Shown here one piece after another: positions 11,001-23,195 of a stretch of DNA of 64,000 nucleotides. Numbering within the stretch: position 1 is the first letter of the stretch; each line of letters starts with the position of its first letter. Source of the DNA: Botryotinia globosa (Eukaryota; Ascomycota; Leotiomycetes; Helotiales; Sclerotiniaceae). The notes below the pieces were generated by a model. It was not told the origin of the DNA. It was given only the letters and a program-made list of their open reading frames with translations, and searched no databases. Made by a program: the position numbers and the translations under genes. Location: NCBI GenBank assembly GCA_014898425.1, contig RCSZ01000001.1, forward strand, positions 1,302,001 through 1,366,000. The letters run 5' to 3'.

Positions 11001-11365
11001 GTGCCGAATCCGCAGCCCATGATTTACTCGGCTTTGATAAAATCTCCAAACAGTGCACTCAATGGTCGTCGGATTCGGAGGCACAATTCTTTGACTCCAT
11101 TGTTCACCATCAAGATTGGGACGATTTCGATACCATGCCTTTTGCTGGTAAAGAATGCAAAGTGGATATCTTAAATCCACATGGAGACGCGGCGACTCCT
11201 GTCAAAGCTGTAACTTTTATCAAAGATGGACAAATGCATGTCGGTGTAGTTGGAAGTGAAAATGATACTGTGTTTGTGGATGCAGCCCTTAATGAGCTAG
11301 CTGCTGCTATTCAAGAGTTGACTAATAGCCGATCAGAGCTGTTACTTGATGGTCAAATATTTTAG
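5008..11365 (+). CDS. sidD: SidD/NPS6-type nonribosomal peptide synthetase for an extracellular hydroxamate siderophore
   Basis: Exons are 5008-5469 and 5522-11365. The 52-bp intron (donor GTGAGC, acceptor AAG) joins two frames without a shift and gives about 2,101 residues, like SidD and NPS6. Order of parts: a short N-terminal piece without an A domain (1 to about 200); a full A domain with FTSGSTGTPKG at 386-396, YGPCE and SGDLGKYDPDGSGG further on, and the SKIDRK lysine near 745; carrier domain GGDS with Ser810; condensation domain HHVVYDG at 1007; a shortened second A domain (about 1310-1550) that lacks the FTSGSTG and YGPxE cores; carrier GGDS with Ser1611; condensation domain SHALYDG at 1818. 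A-T-C-dA-T-C is the known layout of SidD/NPS6, which joins three acyl-hydroxyornithine units into cyclic fusarinine C. The start is the first ATG after the iron-responsive promoter. Product identity is inferred. Confidence 0.92.
5470..5521 (+). other. Inferred 52-bp intron of the NRPS gene
   Basis: The first frame stops just after 5469 and the long second frame is closed by a TGA at 5513. The GTGAGC donor at 5470 and the AAG ending at 5521 are the only nearby pair that keeps the phase and avoids the stop. A CGCTAAT branch-like site lies at 5501-5507. Residues straight after the junction (GVLHLELRFTNDLLEIRPLW) resemble the end of a condensation-like fold, which supports the join. The short branch-to-acceptor distance and the AAG acceptor are slightly unusual. 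Confidence 0.7.
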
Positions 11366-12626
11366 TTTTTGAGTTAGTCATAATAACTTACATTACTCGA
11401 AACTATGAGACGGCACTTGATTTTGTACATAGGGATTTAATTTATGAGATATATGAGAAGCGAGTCCATCGTCTAATAGTATTGTTTTTGAAATATATCA
11501 TTTCAGAAGTCATCTGTACTCATTAGGAGAAACAATCAGCCTGGAGCATCGGACTTCGAGACGAGAGTTTCGACTAGAGATCTTGAGCAAGTATATTGCC
11601 CATATATTTCTACTATATTGCTGCCCGAGTACCTTGGTATGTTTGAGTTGTGCTACAACTACATAGAACGAACACTTACAGACACCACATCTTGATACTG
11701 TACATGACGTAATTTGTACGAGACTGTTATAAAAAACTCTCATTTCGACATTGTAACGTACGCGTGTTCGGATACGGTGAGCAGCAACTTAGCCACTCGA
11801 TCATTTTATGTTTCTCCATCTAAATACCAACTTTACAAGCAAGGATTCCTCGAGAATGTATTTATCCATAGTTTTCGTTTCGGATGCTGTTCGGGAACGA
11901 GACGCTTGCGCATCACCTCATTATTCACATGTAATAGCAGCACCTTTCAATTTCTACGGTGTATAACGAATAAACGTAAGTCTATGGGTCTTGAGCGGAT
12001 CGTTATGTATTCCCCTGTACTACCTGCTATATACTAGGTGAATAGTCCGTACGTAACCTTACTAGGGAGTCGGGACTTGCACGACTAGTGACTAACCTTA
12101 ACACAGCTAACTTGGCTGCGGACTCCTGGTTAGTGATAAATCAAGTGGAGTCGTTCTAATTACTAGTTGATTCCCCCCACCTTCCTTACCATTATCTAAT
12201 CTGATGATCCGATGATCTGATAAAAAAAATCAACATTTTTGGCTAGTATGGATACTTAGAATAAACATCGAAATTTTCAAAACCCATTCGAGCCACCCTC
12301 CACCGCAGAATTGCCAAGGAAGAGAGAATGCACCTGGATCTGTTTTCCAGTGCCTCCACTTGTCTGACCCCTGTAAAAATGAGAACTAATGGGCGAAAAA
12401 GTCTGAAAATTAATGTTGTCGGTACAAATATACGTACGTATAGGTGGCATTTCAAACTTGCAATAATGACTCAATTTGTGTGGAGTGATGTCGGGCTAAA
12501 TCTCATAGCAGAATTTTTATGCACCTTAATTTCTTCCCGTGTCCAACGATAAGATAAGACGAGCTCTATAATAGGCAGTCCAAGGTTGAAAGACTTTCCT
12601 TCCGACCTCAAGCAAAGTACTTCACC
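11366..12626. promoter_or_regulatory. Intergenic between NRPS and ABC transporter; ABC promoter
   Basis: No gene was found in this 1.26 kb. The last 420 bp before the ABC start carry one perfect ATCTGATAA (12215-12223) and an overlapping pair of GATAAG cores at 12548-12558, about 70 bp upstream of the start codon. This is consistent with shared iron control. Confidence 0.65.
12215..12223 (+). promoter_or_regulatory. SreA/GATA iron-repressor site of the ABC transporter promoter
   Basis: Perfect ATCTGATAA, 404 bp upstream of the ABC start codon. It is preceded by the near-miss TAATCTGATGATCC at 12197-12210. Confidence 0.7.
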
Positions 12627-15600
12627 ATGGCCGAGAAAATTACGGCCTTCCCTCGCCTACTTTTGGCTGGCAGTCCTTCTGCCGCTGATAAAGGCACGCT
12701 ATTGCTGGGTGTGATATGTTCCATCGCAGCTGGTGTTCCCTTCCCACTTATTGGAGTTCTGTTTGGTCAACTCCTCGACGATTTCAATGCAGCTACATGT
12801 AGTGAATCTTCAAGCTCCTCTTCGGACGAGGATCAGAGTGAAATCAACAGCAAGATTCTGATCATCGTATATCTGGCCATTGCTCAGTTCGTGCTCATCT
12901 ATCTGCATCTCTCGTGCTGGAGTCTTCACGGCGCGCGATTGGCCCAGAGATTGCGCGAACGTTATCTGCAGAATTTGCTTCGACAGGAACCTTCATACTT
13001 CGACAATTTACCTCCCGGAGAAGTCGCCTCACGATTGAATAGCGATGTTCAGACTATTCGCTCGGGCACTTCAGAGAAAGTGGGCATCGTCCTCTCTAGT
13101 CTCTCGTTCTTCGTCACTGCTTATATTGTAGCCTTTATCAAGGATTGGGAGCTTGCAGCAATGCTACTGTCGTTGATTCCGGCCTATTTCCTGATGTCAT
13201 TCATTGGAACTTATTATATCGAGAAATACTCTGGGCTTATGTCGGACCATGCAGCTACTGCCGCGTCGATTGCTTCGGAAGCTCTTTCTAACATCGTTGT
13301 GGTGCAAGCTTTCGGTGGTAATACTCGGTTGGAGAACAAATTCTCTACTGCTCTCAAAGCTTCGAGAACTGAAGGTTTGAAGAAGGCAACCGCGATTGGT
13401 ATACAATCCGGATTCTTGTACTTCATTGCTTATTCTGCAAACGGACTGGCATTTTGGCAAGGAAGTAAAAGCATCGCGGATTCTGTGCGCAACAACACTG
13501 CAGGTGTCACTGTGGGTGCTACGTTTACCGTCATCTTTATCCTGGTTGAAGGTAAGTTGAACTCGAATTCCACTACAGGGTTACACTAACACGATAACAG
13601 CTACCTTGCTTTTGAGTCAAGTCGCACCCTTTCTCCATCTTTTCATTGCAGCTATCGCCTCGTACAAGAAGCTACGTTCGGACATAGATCGACAACCACT
13701 CATCGATGGCACAACCGATTCGGGTCTTCGACTTCCACAGGCAGGTGGTTTCGAGTTCAAGAATGTTTCTTTCACCTATCCTTCCAGGCCCGAGATTACT
13801 GTTCTAAACAACATTACTCTATCTATCCCTGCCAATAAGAATACGGCCATTGTCGGTCTTTCGGGAAGTGGAAAATCGACTATCGCGGGTTTGGTCACGA
13901 GATTGTACGATCCTACGCATGGACAGATTCTTTTTGATGGCCACGATATTCGTGAGTGTAATACTCGTGACTTGAGAGGTTTCCTCAGTTTGGTACAACA
14001 GGAGCCCTCTCTCCTTGATCGTTCCCTCTTGGAAAATATCGCACATGGTTTGATCAACTCTAGCAATCCCAATCATGCGCATTTGAAGTCAGCACTCAAT
14101 AGTTCTGAGCTGTCAGAGCTAGCAAGCGAAGTTAGGGAGGGTAAGGATCTCATGGCTACTGTCGCATCAAGATCTCCGGAAATAATCGAGATTGTCAACT
14201 TGGTTCGTAAAGCCGCAGAGCTTGCAGATGCAGACTCTTTCATTACTGCCTTGCAACACGGATACGGAACAACTGTGGGTTCCAGTGGACGACTGATCAG
14301 TGGTGGTCAGAAGCAAAGAGTGGCCCTTGCAAGAGCTCTCGTTAAGGATCCCGCTGTTCTTATTTTGGATGAGGCAACGGCATCGTTGGATTCAAGAAGT
14401 GAACAACGTATTCAACAAGCCATCAACAAGATTGCGAGTGGCAGAACTATGATCACCATTGCTCATCGTCTTTCAACAATTACTACTGCGGATAATATCA
14501 TCGTCATGCACAAAGGTGACATCGTGGAGCAGGGAAATCATTCAGAATTGATGGCTAGGAACGGTGCATATGCCGACCTCGTCAAATTACAAGGCCTTGG
14601 ATCAACATCTGGTAAGAATGAAAGAGCTAGCATAGACAGCGTTAGCAAATCTGTAGCCACTACAGCTACTGCCGTGGATATTGAAAAGAGTAGCGTCATA
14701 AGCACCCCTGTTGGTGATGGAGAAGAACCTGAGCTCTCGGCCAAAAAGGAAACAGCTGGCGATGTCCCAGAAGAAGACCAAGAGCCCGAAACTCCCAAAA
14801 AGTCTGTATGGGCTCTCATGAAGGGTTATGCCCCAACATTGCGACCTCACTTCCTTACGATTTTCATCGCTCTTGTTGCCTCTATTGTTGTTGGTGGAGC
14901 TTTCTCCGGCGAAGCTGTAATTTTCGGAAACACCGTCGGAAGTTTGAACCCGTGCAAGAGTGCCAGCTATATTGATTCCAAGGGAAACTTTTATGGACTT
15001 CTGTTTTTCATCCTTGCCATTATCGAGTTTTTCGGAAATTTGGTCAGTTGGGCAGGATTCGGCTGGATCTCCGAGAAAATTGTTTTCAACGTGCGGGTCT
15101 TGTCATTTAGATCACTGTTCGAACAAGATCTCCAATGGCATCAATCTGAAGGTCGCACGCCAGCAGTACTCCTCTCATACATTACCAGAGATGGTAATGC
15201 TTTGGCTGGACTGAGCGGCTCCGTCATTGGCACATTGTTCTCCATTACAGTCAATCTTATCGCCGCCATCGTTTTGACCCACATCATCGCTTGGAAAATA
15301 GCATTGGTCTGTTTGGCTTTGGTACCACTTCTTCTTGGAGCTGGTCTTATGGAACTCAGAGTCCTTGGTCAATTCGAAGACAAACACGAAAATGCATACA
15401 CTCAATCTGTTGATATCGGTGTAGAAGCCATCACCTCAATCAAGATCATTGCATCTCTCTCCCTCGAGGAAGAGACATTGGCTACCTACCGAAGATCTTT
15501 GAAGGGGCCTCGCACAGAGACTTTCAAGGTTAGTGTTCTAGCCAGTCTCTGGCAGGCAACTACCTACTTCCTTGGAAATCTTGTCAATGCACTAGCATAT

Positions 15601-16614
15601 TGGTGGGGTGCCAAACAAATTTTAGCAGGAACGTATACACAGACCCAATTTTTAATTGTAGTCTTCTCTCTTCTTGTGAGCGCACTACTGTGGAGTCAAA
15701 TGTTCGCCCTCGCACCGGAACTTTCTAACGCTCGAGCTGCTATGGCAAGAATCTTGAGTCTCATCGAAATAGGATCAGACAAGATGCGAGGTAACGTGGA
15801 GGACCTTCCTTCCAAAGACATTGAAGCGACGGCCGAAACCAAATCCGTCGCTCCGTCGTCCAATCAAGGAGCTTCCAGCGTCCAGCTCCGTGATGTTCAT
15901 TTTTCATACCCTGCCAGACCAGATATGCAAGTTCTGAACGGCTTGAACATCGATATTCAACCTGGAAAGTTTTGTGCCCTGGTCGGACCATCTGGTGCTG
16001 GTAAGTCAACAATTATTTCATTGGTCGAACGATTGTACACACCACAATCTGGATCCATCATTATTGACGGCGTCGATGTAACCAAACACCGAGATGTTGC
16101 CTTCCGAGACTCCATTTCCTTGGTACCCCAAGAAAGTGTACTCTTCGAAGGAACGGTCGAGTTCAACATTGGGTTCGGTGCCAGACCTGGCCACGAAGTC
16201 ACCATGGACGAGATCATCGCCGCGTGTAAACTCGCCAATATCCACGATACCATCGCAGCCCTACCAGATGGGTATCAAACCCTCTGCGGAACAAACGGAA
16301 ATCAATTCTCAGGAGGACAGAAACAGAGATTATCCATCGCTCGAGCGCTCGTTCGGAAACCTAAATTGTTGATTCTCGACGAATCCACTAGTGCTTTAGA
16401 TGCCGAGTCGGAAAAGCTCTTGCAAGATGGATTGGAGAAGGCTGCGAGGGGAATCACAGTGATCGCTATTGCTCATCGTTTACGTACGATTAGAAAAGCG
16501 GATGTCATTTTCTTGGTGGATGCAGGACGATGTACGGATCAGGGATCGCATGAAGAGTTGTTGGAGAGGTCGGAAAGTTATAGGGCGAATGTCATGCATC
16601 AAACAGTAGTATAG
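12627..16614 (+). CDS. sitT: Full-size ABC transporter (ABCB/MDR type), SitT-like, of the siderophore cluster
   Basis: Exons are 12627-13551 and 13601-16614. The 49-bp intron has donor GTAAGT, branch CACTAAC and acceptor CAG. The product has 1,312 residues, right for a TMD-NBD-TMD-NBD full transporter. The start ATG sits in a good context (CACCATGG). Nucleotide-binding domain 1: Walker A GLSGSGKST at 394, signature SGGQ at 542, Walker B LILDEA with D565-E566. Nucleotide-binding domain 2: Walker A from G1104 (GPSGAGKST), signature SGGQ at 1212, Walker B with D1235-E1236. Both sites keep their catalytic Glu, so both halves look active. An acidic Lys/Glu linker (about 630-680) joins the halves. 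It lies straight after the NRPS in the same direction, and an ABC gene holds this place (sitT) in Aspergillus. Role is probably export or handling of the siderophore; substrate and direction are inference. Confidence 0.9.
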
Positions 16615-19600
16615 GAAAAAAATGTTTCTGGGGGCGTAGAACTCGTATATATCCTGGATATTTCTTTAAACATCTATAGAATTTAATAATGTCAGACTCA
16701 AGTTGGTGTCCATTTTGATTTTGCTTTTGACTATTCACAGTGCCCAGCCGCTGGTCGACGGAACCTAAAACCCCTGCGATTTCCCGTCATCACCGCAGCG
16801 TTCATCGCAGAAACTGCATCAACCCGATATACACTCTATAAACATTTCTACTAAAATAAACTATAAGGTTGAGAATGGTATCTAAGCAATCGCTAACAGT
16901 TTGATAAATATGTTTTAGAATAGGGTAGCCATGGATTAGACAAGGTCACACATAGCCCTTCGTGATACTTATCTGGCCTGCATATGTTGTGAAAGAGGAC
17001 AATGAGTTTATAACGGATACCGCGCTTTAATGCAATTTGCCAAGACATACTCACTCAGTAGGGTATGGAATTAATTGCATATATCCTATTTATTTTCTCA
17101 GGTGAGTGAAGAATACAACGCAACAACGAACAGGCCTTAGTCTGTATGAACTACTGCCAATCGGAATACGCCCAAAGCAGGCGCTTGGGCATACTGAACA
17201 AGATCAGATGACAATGCGGAATATATCTCCTGCAATTGTCTCGGTTTGGAAAGCGGCTGTAAGCCTGATGCGACTGTATCTTTGCCCTGGATCGGTTCGG
17301 CATGTAAGCCTGAGACGGGACTACAGTACTTTGTTTTCTCAAATTCTTCATCCACAAATGAATGTTCTAGGTCCTAGGGCTGAAACGCGAAGCCAGAAAG
17401 AAGTAAAAATGTGTGATACCACAGAGGTAGGTCACGCGACGCGCCCAAAAAAAGTAATTATGATTGTATCGCAAGTATGCATACTTCAAGCGATAGTGTA
17501 CAGATCTGTAGCGGGCTTAAGCCCATAATTCGGGCTAGATCATTCAAAGCTTATAGAAAGATAATTCATGTACCACGCGAGGCTGGCCGTTGACATGTTG
17601 ATATGCAGCGCGGCTCTAAATTCTCTCACAAACAACGCAGAAAAATGAGTGAGACTTGACGAAAAGGAAGAAGAGACTTCGATACACCACATTACTAAAA
17701 ATGGCTCGCACAGCACAGTATGATAAGGCGAGGTCTCGAGTGCCTCTCCTGCCCTACCAACAACCGAGATCTCGAGAGTATCTGCCTTGCCTCGCCCGAG
17801 TTCTCGGATCTTGAGTAACTAGATCCGAAGTCCTACTCCGAGATTGTGGGACAATCGGGAACTTTCAGCGGAAATATATCACACGTGATGAGTACAAGAC
17901 TTCGGTGCATGAAGACGAACTACTTGTCATGTACCTTAGTATCCTATCATGGGTCAACACTTAGATCTATGATCTCTCAAAAGCATGGAAGGATATGTCG
18001 TATTGCTTTGCTTCCTCAAAAATAGCTTCGATACCAGAGGAAGCGAAAGCGAAGGAGTGAAAATCGAGGGGGATGCATATGGAAAAGAGTACATGTCTTG
18101 AATTATTCCCCATGTTTCCCCCACACCGCTTCTTCCACGACGGGTGTTTGCAGTAATGACGCTTTCAACCCTTTGGGAACGGAATTGACCCATTTGTTCT
18201 TTTGATGATCCGACAAGCTTTATATGATGTACCGACCGAGAGACCAGAATCGCTTCATGCGGGAAGCCGTTTGTAAGGATCAGTTTATGTAGGTTCAGGG
18301 CCGGGAAATATAATCTATCATTTTTCTTTCCATCGATCAATACCGAGAAATAACAGCAGAACGGAACGCATGAATAAGCATTGATAATTGCTTTTTAGAA
18401 ACAACCTGTACTTTGATAAGTATTTATAATGCCTACTTCGTCTTCTGAGACAAATTGGACAATGTGATTTGTGATTGAAAGCATGCTTCGTGGCTGAAAT
18501 TCAAAAGGCACCCCCCCTCTTGTCCAACCAGGCCACCTGCAAACTCTTGCAGATGACTTTCTCGAAAAAGAAAAGACAGCAAATGACCGGAGGTATCCTC
18601 ACTCCTATCACAAATATCACGAAATGCGGGATTCAGAGGAATTTCTAACATGAGCAATCAACTCTCCCTCCTATAGATTTCGCTTGGAGGGGTAGAACGA
18701 AAAGGTGCGTTTCTATATCGTAATTGCTAACAAGAGTTACGTATAGTATGATGAAAGGTTTTTTTATGTAACGAGTACAACAAATTCAGTCATCCCCGTT
18801 CATCCACCTTGCTCTAGTGCATTGGTGATACGACAACAGGTGCTGCACGACACGTTCGCAACTCCGAGAGCTGGGGTTGCCGTCCCATCATTTTTTTCAC
18901 AGCTGCAGGCATCTCTTTGAACCCGGCTCGCTCTAAGAATCGTTCACGAATTAATGCAGGAATTTCCGTATACGATTATACCGCATACCGCATACCGCAT
19001 ATCGTGCAGCTGCAACGCACACTATCGGGGAAATGAGAAGATAGGGATCTTTTTATTTCTTTTCATGGGTGAAGGGAGAAAAGCGGATGGGAGAATGCGC
19101 GGAAGAAAGGCAGAGATTCAACAGCTAATAACGAATAACGAATAACGAACAACGAAACACCAACAAAATAGAAAGCCTTTCCCAAGACGTGTGTGTACTC
19201 GATGTTCCGGGGCTCATCCAGACGGTATAATAGTATATGAGACATACGATAGGCTTAGAGAGAGACCGATAGCTGCACTAACAAGACACTTGATAACGGC
19301 ACCGAAGTACGATATAAAATACGCCATTCTCTTTCGCTGATCGCTATATTCCTCCGGTCGGGGGGGGGTGGTGTGGACAACAGTCTGTTGTTGGAGCTTG
19401 GTATAATGTATATGATGTATCCAAACCCATCCAATTCGGACCCAATATCGAACAACATTTGGAAAAGCTCGAGATCAGAACTGCGTATATGAGAAAGAAT
19501 TTTGGAAAGGGAAAGAGAACCAGAGAACAGAAATATAAAGTTCGTGACTGCAGATGTGCATTTATGTGCCCAGGATGCGCGAGTGATGTGTTTCTATTTA

Positions 19601-20707
19601 TTGTGAGTATGGATTTCATTCGCATTCTCCTTGCTTCTCCTTCGAATTCATCACCATCTCGCATACATCTTCATACATTATCTGTCGTAATAGCAGCAGC
19701 ACTTCCGGGTCAGACTGACATGCATTTGGTAAGGTTCTCCAAGCAAATGTGAAGACGCGGTTCTCATTGGAGCTGAAGCCTTTGCATTGACTGATGTACA
19801 GGTACAGATCTCAGTATTGGATATGATATCCCGCTCCGAATCATGCTTTGGGGGTTAATGGGGGGGGGGGGGGGGGAGGGGGGGGTAGAGCTTTTCCAAA
19901 TCAAGAAGTCTTTTTTTTCACAGTGTCCAGCTATCGAGCCGTCTTTTTCTTTGATACATTCACCACCACCTTATTGTATCGGCTTGGTTTCTTTTCCCTT
20001 TCTTACTTTGACCATTCGGAAGAAAGGATACATGATATATCGCACTCATTTTCTTGGCTGGCATGAGAGAAGATAATTATATTTATTAAGATAATAAATA
20101 TTATATGACTACTACCGAGTAATTACTCCCACCAGTCCCCACGCCATTCTTACGATATCGGATACTGATGATTCAGATGACAAGTTACAACCCCACCACC
20201 CACTACCACCATTACATACCACCGACTACCACCATTACATACCACCACCACCACCACCACTCCTAATATCATCATTATCATCCTTTCTCTCTTCTACCAC
20301 ACCATTTCAACGAGCAAGACGCCACCACATCCCGCATCTCATATTACACCGACTACTTATTATTCTACGCCCAATCCTCCCAGATTCATTCCAATCTCAT
20401 CATAAGTTACAGCACATATACACCTTTTCGATAGGCCGAGGCCGCCCATGCTAGTAACACCAAATCGCACATTGCATCGCGCATCTTGTACGGCTTAAAG
20501 ATCCCAAATCTGTCATTGTCATTCAACCGGTACCCTAATTTACTACAATTACCTACTTATTATTCTTCTAGCTTGTGCTCAGGTTCTTACGCGCCAATTC
20601 ACAATACTCTCTTGCTCTGGCTCTGGCTACGAAACTTTTATCCGCGAGACCGACTTTCCTATCTATGAAAACTGGTAATCGAGTGTCGTAAAGACGACGA
20701 CGGCGCA
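16615..20707. other. 4.1-kb gene-poor region to the right of the siderophore cluster
   Basis: I see no credible gene. The longest open stretches (17106-17528 plus; 17954-18340 minus) have random-looking composition and no family resemblance. The region contains G-homopolymers near 19359 and 19860-19885. Its last 550 bp are CCA/CAT-rich and probably the 5' leader of the WD40 gene. No siderophore MFS gene (mirD/mirB type) follows the ABC gene, so the cluster seems to end here. Confidence 0.6.
19860..19885 (+). repeat. Long guanine homopolymer tract (G17-A-G8)
   Basis: Seventeen consecutive G, one A, then eight G. This can form a G-quadruplex on the plus strand and is also prone to sequencing and assembly length errors. 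It lies in non-coding DNA about 820 bp upstream of the WD40 start codon. Confidence 0.9.
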
Positions 20708-23195
20708 ATGCTTTCAGCTCCACTGACTCCTCCTTATGGAGATTCGGCAGACAACATCGAGAATGATTCAACCAATGGCCGCATGTTGACGGGCGGATCA
20801 GACTCTTCCTATACAAATCAACCATTTGCGCTTGCAACTCCGACGAGTAATTCGAGTATGATGTTCAACGAATCTAGCGAAGAATATACACCAGGGGGTC
20901 GCTCCTTCTCCGAGGATATGATGGAGGAATCCGATCAGGATATGTCTGATGGAGGAGCGCCTTTGACAACAATACCATCGCATGCAGAAGAACCCACCAC
21001 TGATATGGATCCAGGAGATTCAGAAAATACATACAATAATGATCCGGTAGGACCACACGATGACTCTCAGTCCCAACTCTCGGCCAACCCGTTCTATACC
21101 CAAAGTTTCTTGGAAGAATTTGATGTGCCATCGGAACTAGGAGGTAGCTTATACCCATTTGGGGCCTATATTCCTTTACCTTTACCTGAAGCCATTAATA
21201 CCACGGATTTGCCAGCTGTGATGTCAGAGGTTTCGCAACAACTACAACATATTCAAGATGGGCAAGAGCATGGAGATTCTGAATCGGCCACAGATGAGCA
21301 TCATGATATGTTCATAAATCACAATCAGAGTACACCCCCTGCTTCATATGTTCACACTATCCTCATGCCAGATTCTCTTTTTGAAGAAGATAAAAGTTTG
21401 ATAACGTGGTATGACCTCTCAGCTGGAGGAGCGCTCTTTGCGTTAGCTGCGTCACTAGAAGAAGACGAGGAATCTGTTGATCAGGGTATTGACCATGTCG
21501 CTCCCCATGAAGTTGACCATGTCACTCCCTATGAAACTGATCAGGATGCTGACCATGTCATTCCCCATGAGAATGATCTTGACATCAACCATGATGCTCA
21601 CAATCTTGATGAGACTGTTGCTAACCAAGCTCAAGTTGACAGCCAATCTAATATGAACTTCGGCAACTTTCTTGACGACTGGGCAACATCTTTTGCTCGC
21701 AGAGGCACAAATAATTCGAAGCCTTCACAGGCCGCTATTACTGCTCATACACTTGCCGAAAATTTTGAGCCACTGCGGAGGTGTGACCTTCAAGGGGAGG
21801 AATGTGACATTCAGAGGATTGATTGGTCAGACTTGGGGGTGACACGATTGGAGGCTAGACAAAGACGTCGGGCCACTTACAAAAACTATACCAATCTTGT
21901 ATACCCCAATCGTCCACAGCTCAATGTGGGTTTACTCATACTTATGCATTAGTTGTTGATCTGACCAGATTTAGCCCCGGCAACTGCATGGCACAAGACT
22001 TGAAAATGTTGATAATTACTTCAAATTCCGCCAAATGGATTTTCAACACGACGTCCACATTCGACACTTTCAATTGCGCAACTTAATCACCTGCCCCTCA
22101 CAAAACTGTGTAATATACGCCGCAAAGACGAAGGTGTTGTATTATGACCCTACCATTGAATCGACCCCTCGCGTATTAATGGATCTTGGTAATCCAAGGA
22201 CGCAGTCATTTTATTCTTCCTTGAATGGGTGTCAAGTTTCCACTCTCACCAGTGGCCACGGGATCGTTGTTGCAGGTGGATTTAAGGGGCAATACGCATT
22301 GATTAGCACTAGGGCTCAAAAGGATGCGAAACATACTGAAGGCGTGATTACAGAGCACCCAAATGATATCACGAACCATGCCCAAGTTCATCTGTCAAGG
22401 TCTTCCTCGCCCCTAGTTACCTTTGCTTCAAACGACTCTGGCATTAGAACTCTCGACGTCACAACCAACAAGTTTATTTCAGAGCATATGTATGATAATG
22501 CTATGAATTGCACAGCTGTATCACCCGATCGACGTCTACGTGTACTGGTCGGTGACACTCGAAAGGTTATGATCTGCAATTCCGAAACAGGGCAGACTTT
22601 ACAAGAGCTCGAGGGTCATCTTGACTTTGGCTTCGCGTGTGATTGGTCTGAAGATGGATGGACGGTAGCGACTGGAAATCAAGACATGCAAGTTAAGATT
22701 TGGGATGCTCGATATTGGAATCGACCTATGGCAAGTATTGCTGCAGATATGGCTGGTGTCAGGAAACTCAAGTTTTCTCCTTTGGGTTCTGGCAGGCCAA
22801 TTTTGGTCGCAGCGGAACCAGCAGACTATGTCAATATCATAAATGCCGAAACTTTCGATAGTAAACAGACTCTCAGCTTCTTCGGAGAGGTTGGAGGCTT
22901 CGACTTTACCAATGATGGCCAAGAGCTGGTTGTTGCAAACTGTGACACCTTGAGGGGCGGGATAATCGAATATGAACGTTGCGATTTTGCTACCGAAGGT
23001 CTGTGTGGGAAGGATGAGCAACTGAGAAATATGATGGAAGATGACGAAAGTAGAAATATGATGGCTGGGAGGAAACGGAATTATGGTACCAGCCATCTGG
23101 CTGAAGAACTTCTAGAGGAATCACCAGCCCTTCGAGGTACTACGAAGCGCCGAGAAAGAAGAGCTGCCCTTCTAACCAACTTGGGATCATTCTAA
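20708..23195 (+). CDS. WD40-repeat protein with long acidic N-terminal region
   Basis: Exons are 20708-21925 and 21975-23195 (49-bp intron, donor GTGGGT, acceptor TTTAG), giving 812 residues. Splicing yields LHGTRLENVDNYFKFRQMDF, a sensible continuation into the propeller. Residues 1 to about 340 are low-complexity and rich in Asp, Glu, Ser and Asn, with an imperfect repeat of the form DHVxPHExD around 258-300. The segment RIDWSDLGVTRLEARQRRR then leads into the propeller. Residues about 415-740 carry degenerate WD units, the clearest being WSEDGWTVATGNQDMQVKIWD. The C-terminus is basic (RKRNY, TKRRERRAA) and could act in the nucleus. The fold and the RIDW/NYFKFR signature recall a conserved fungal and plant family of WD proteins with a DUF2415-like segment. 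Function is unknown to me. The start is the first ATG of the open frame. Confidence 0.85.

Noticed and set aside
17106..17528. Open frame of 140 codons right of the ABC gene
   Set aside because: Random-looking composition, no Kozak-like start, no similarity to siderophore genes; not enough for a call.
17954..18340. Open frame of 128 codons on the minus strand, considered as a transposon remnant
   Set aside because: No transposase motif, terminal inverted repeats or target-site duplication found.
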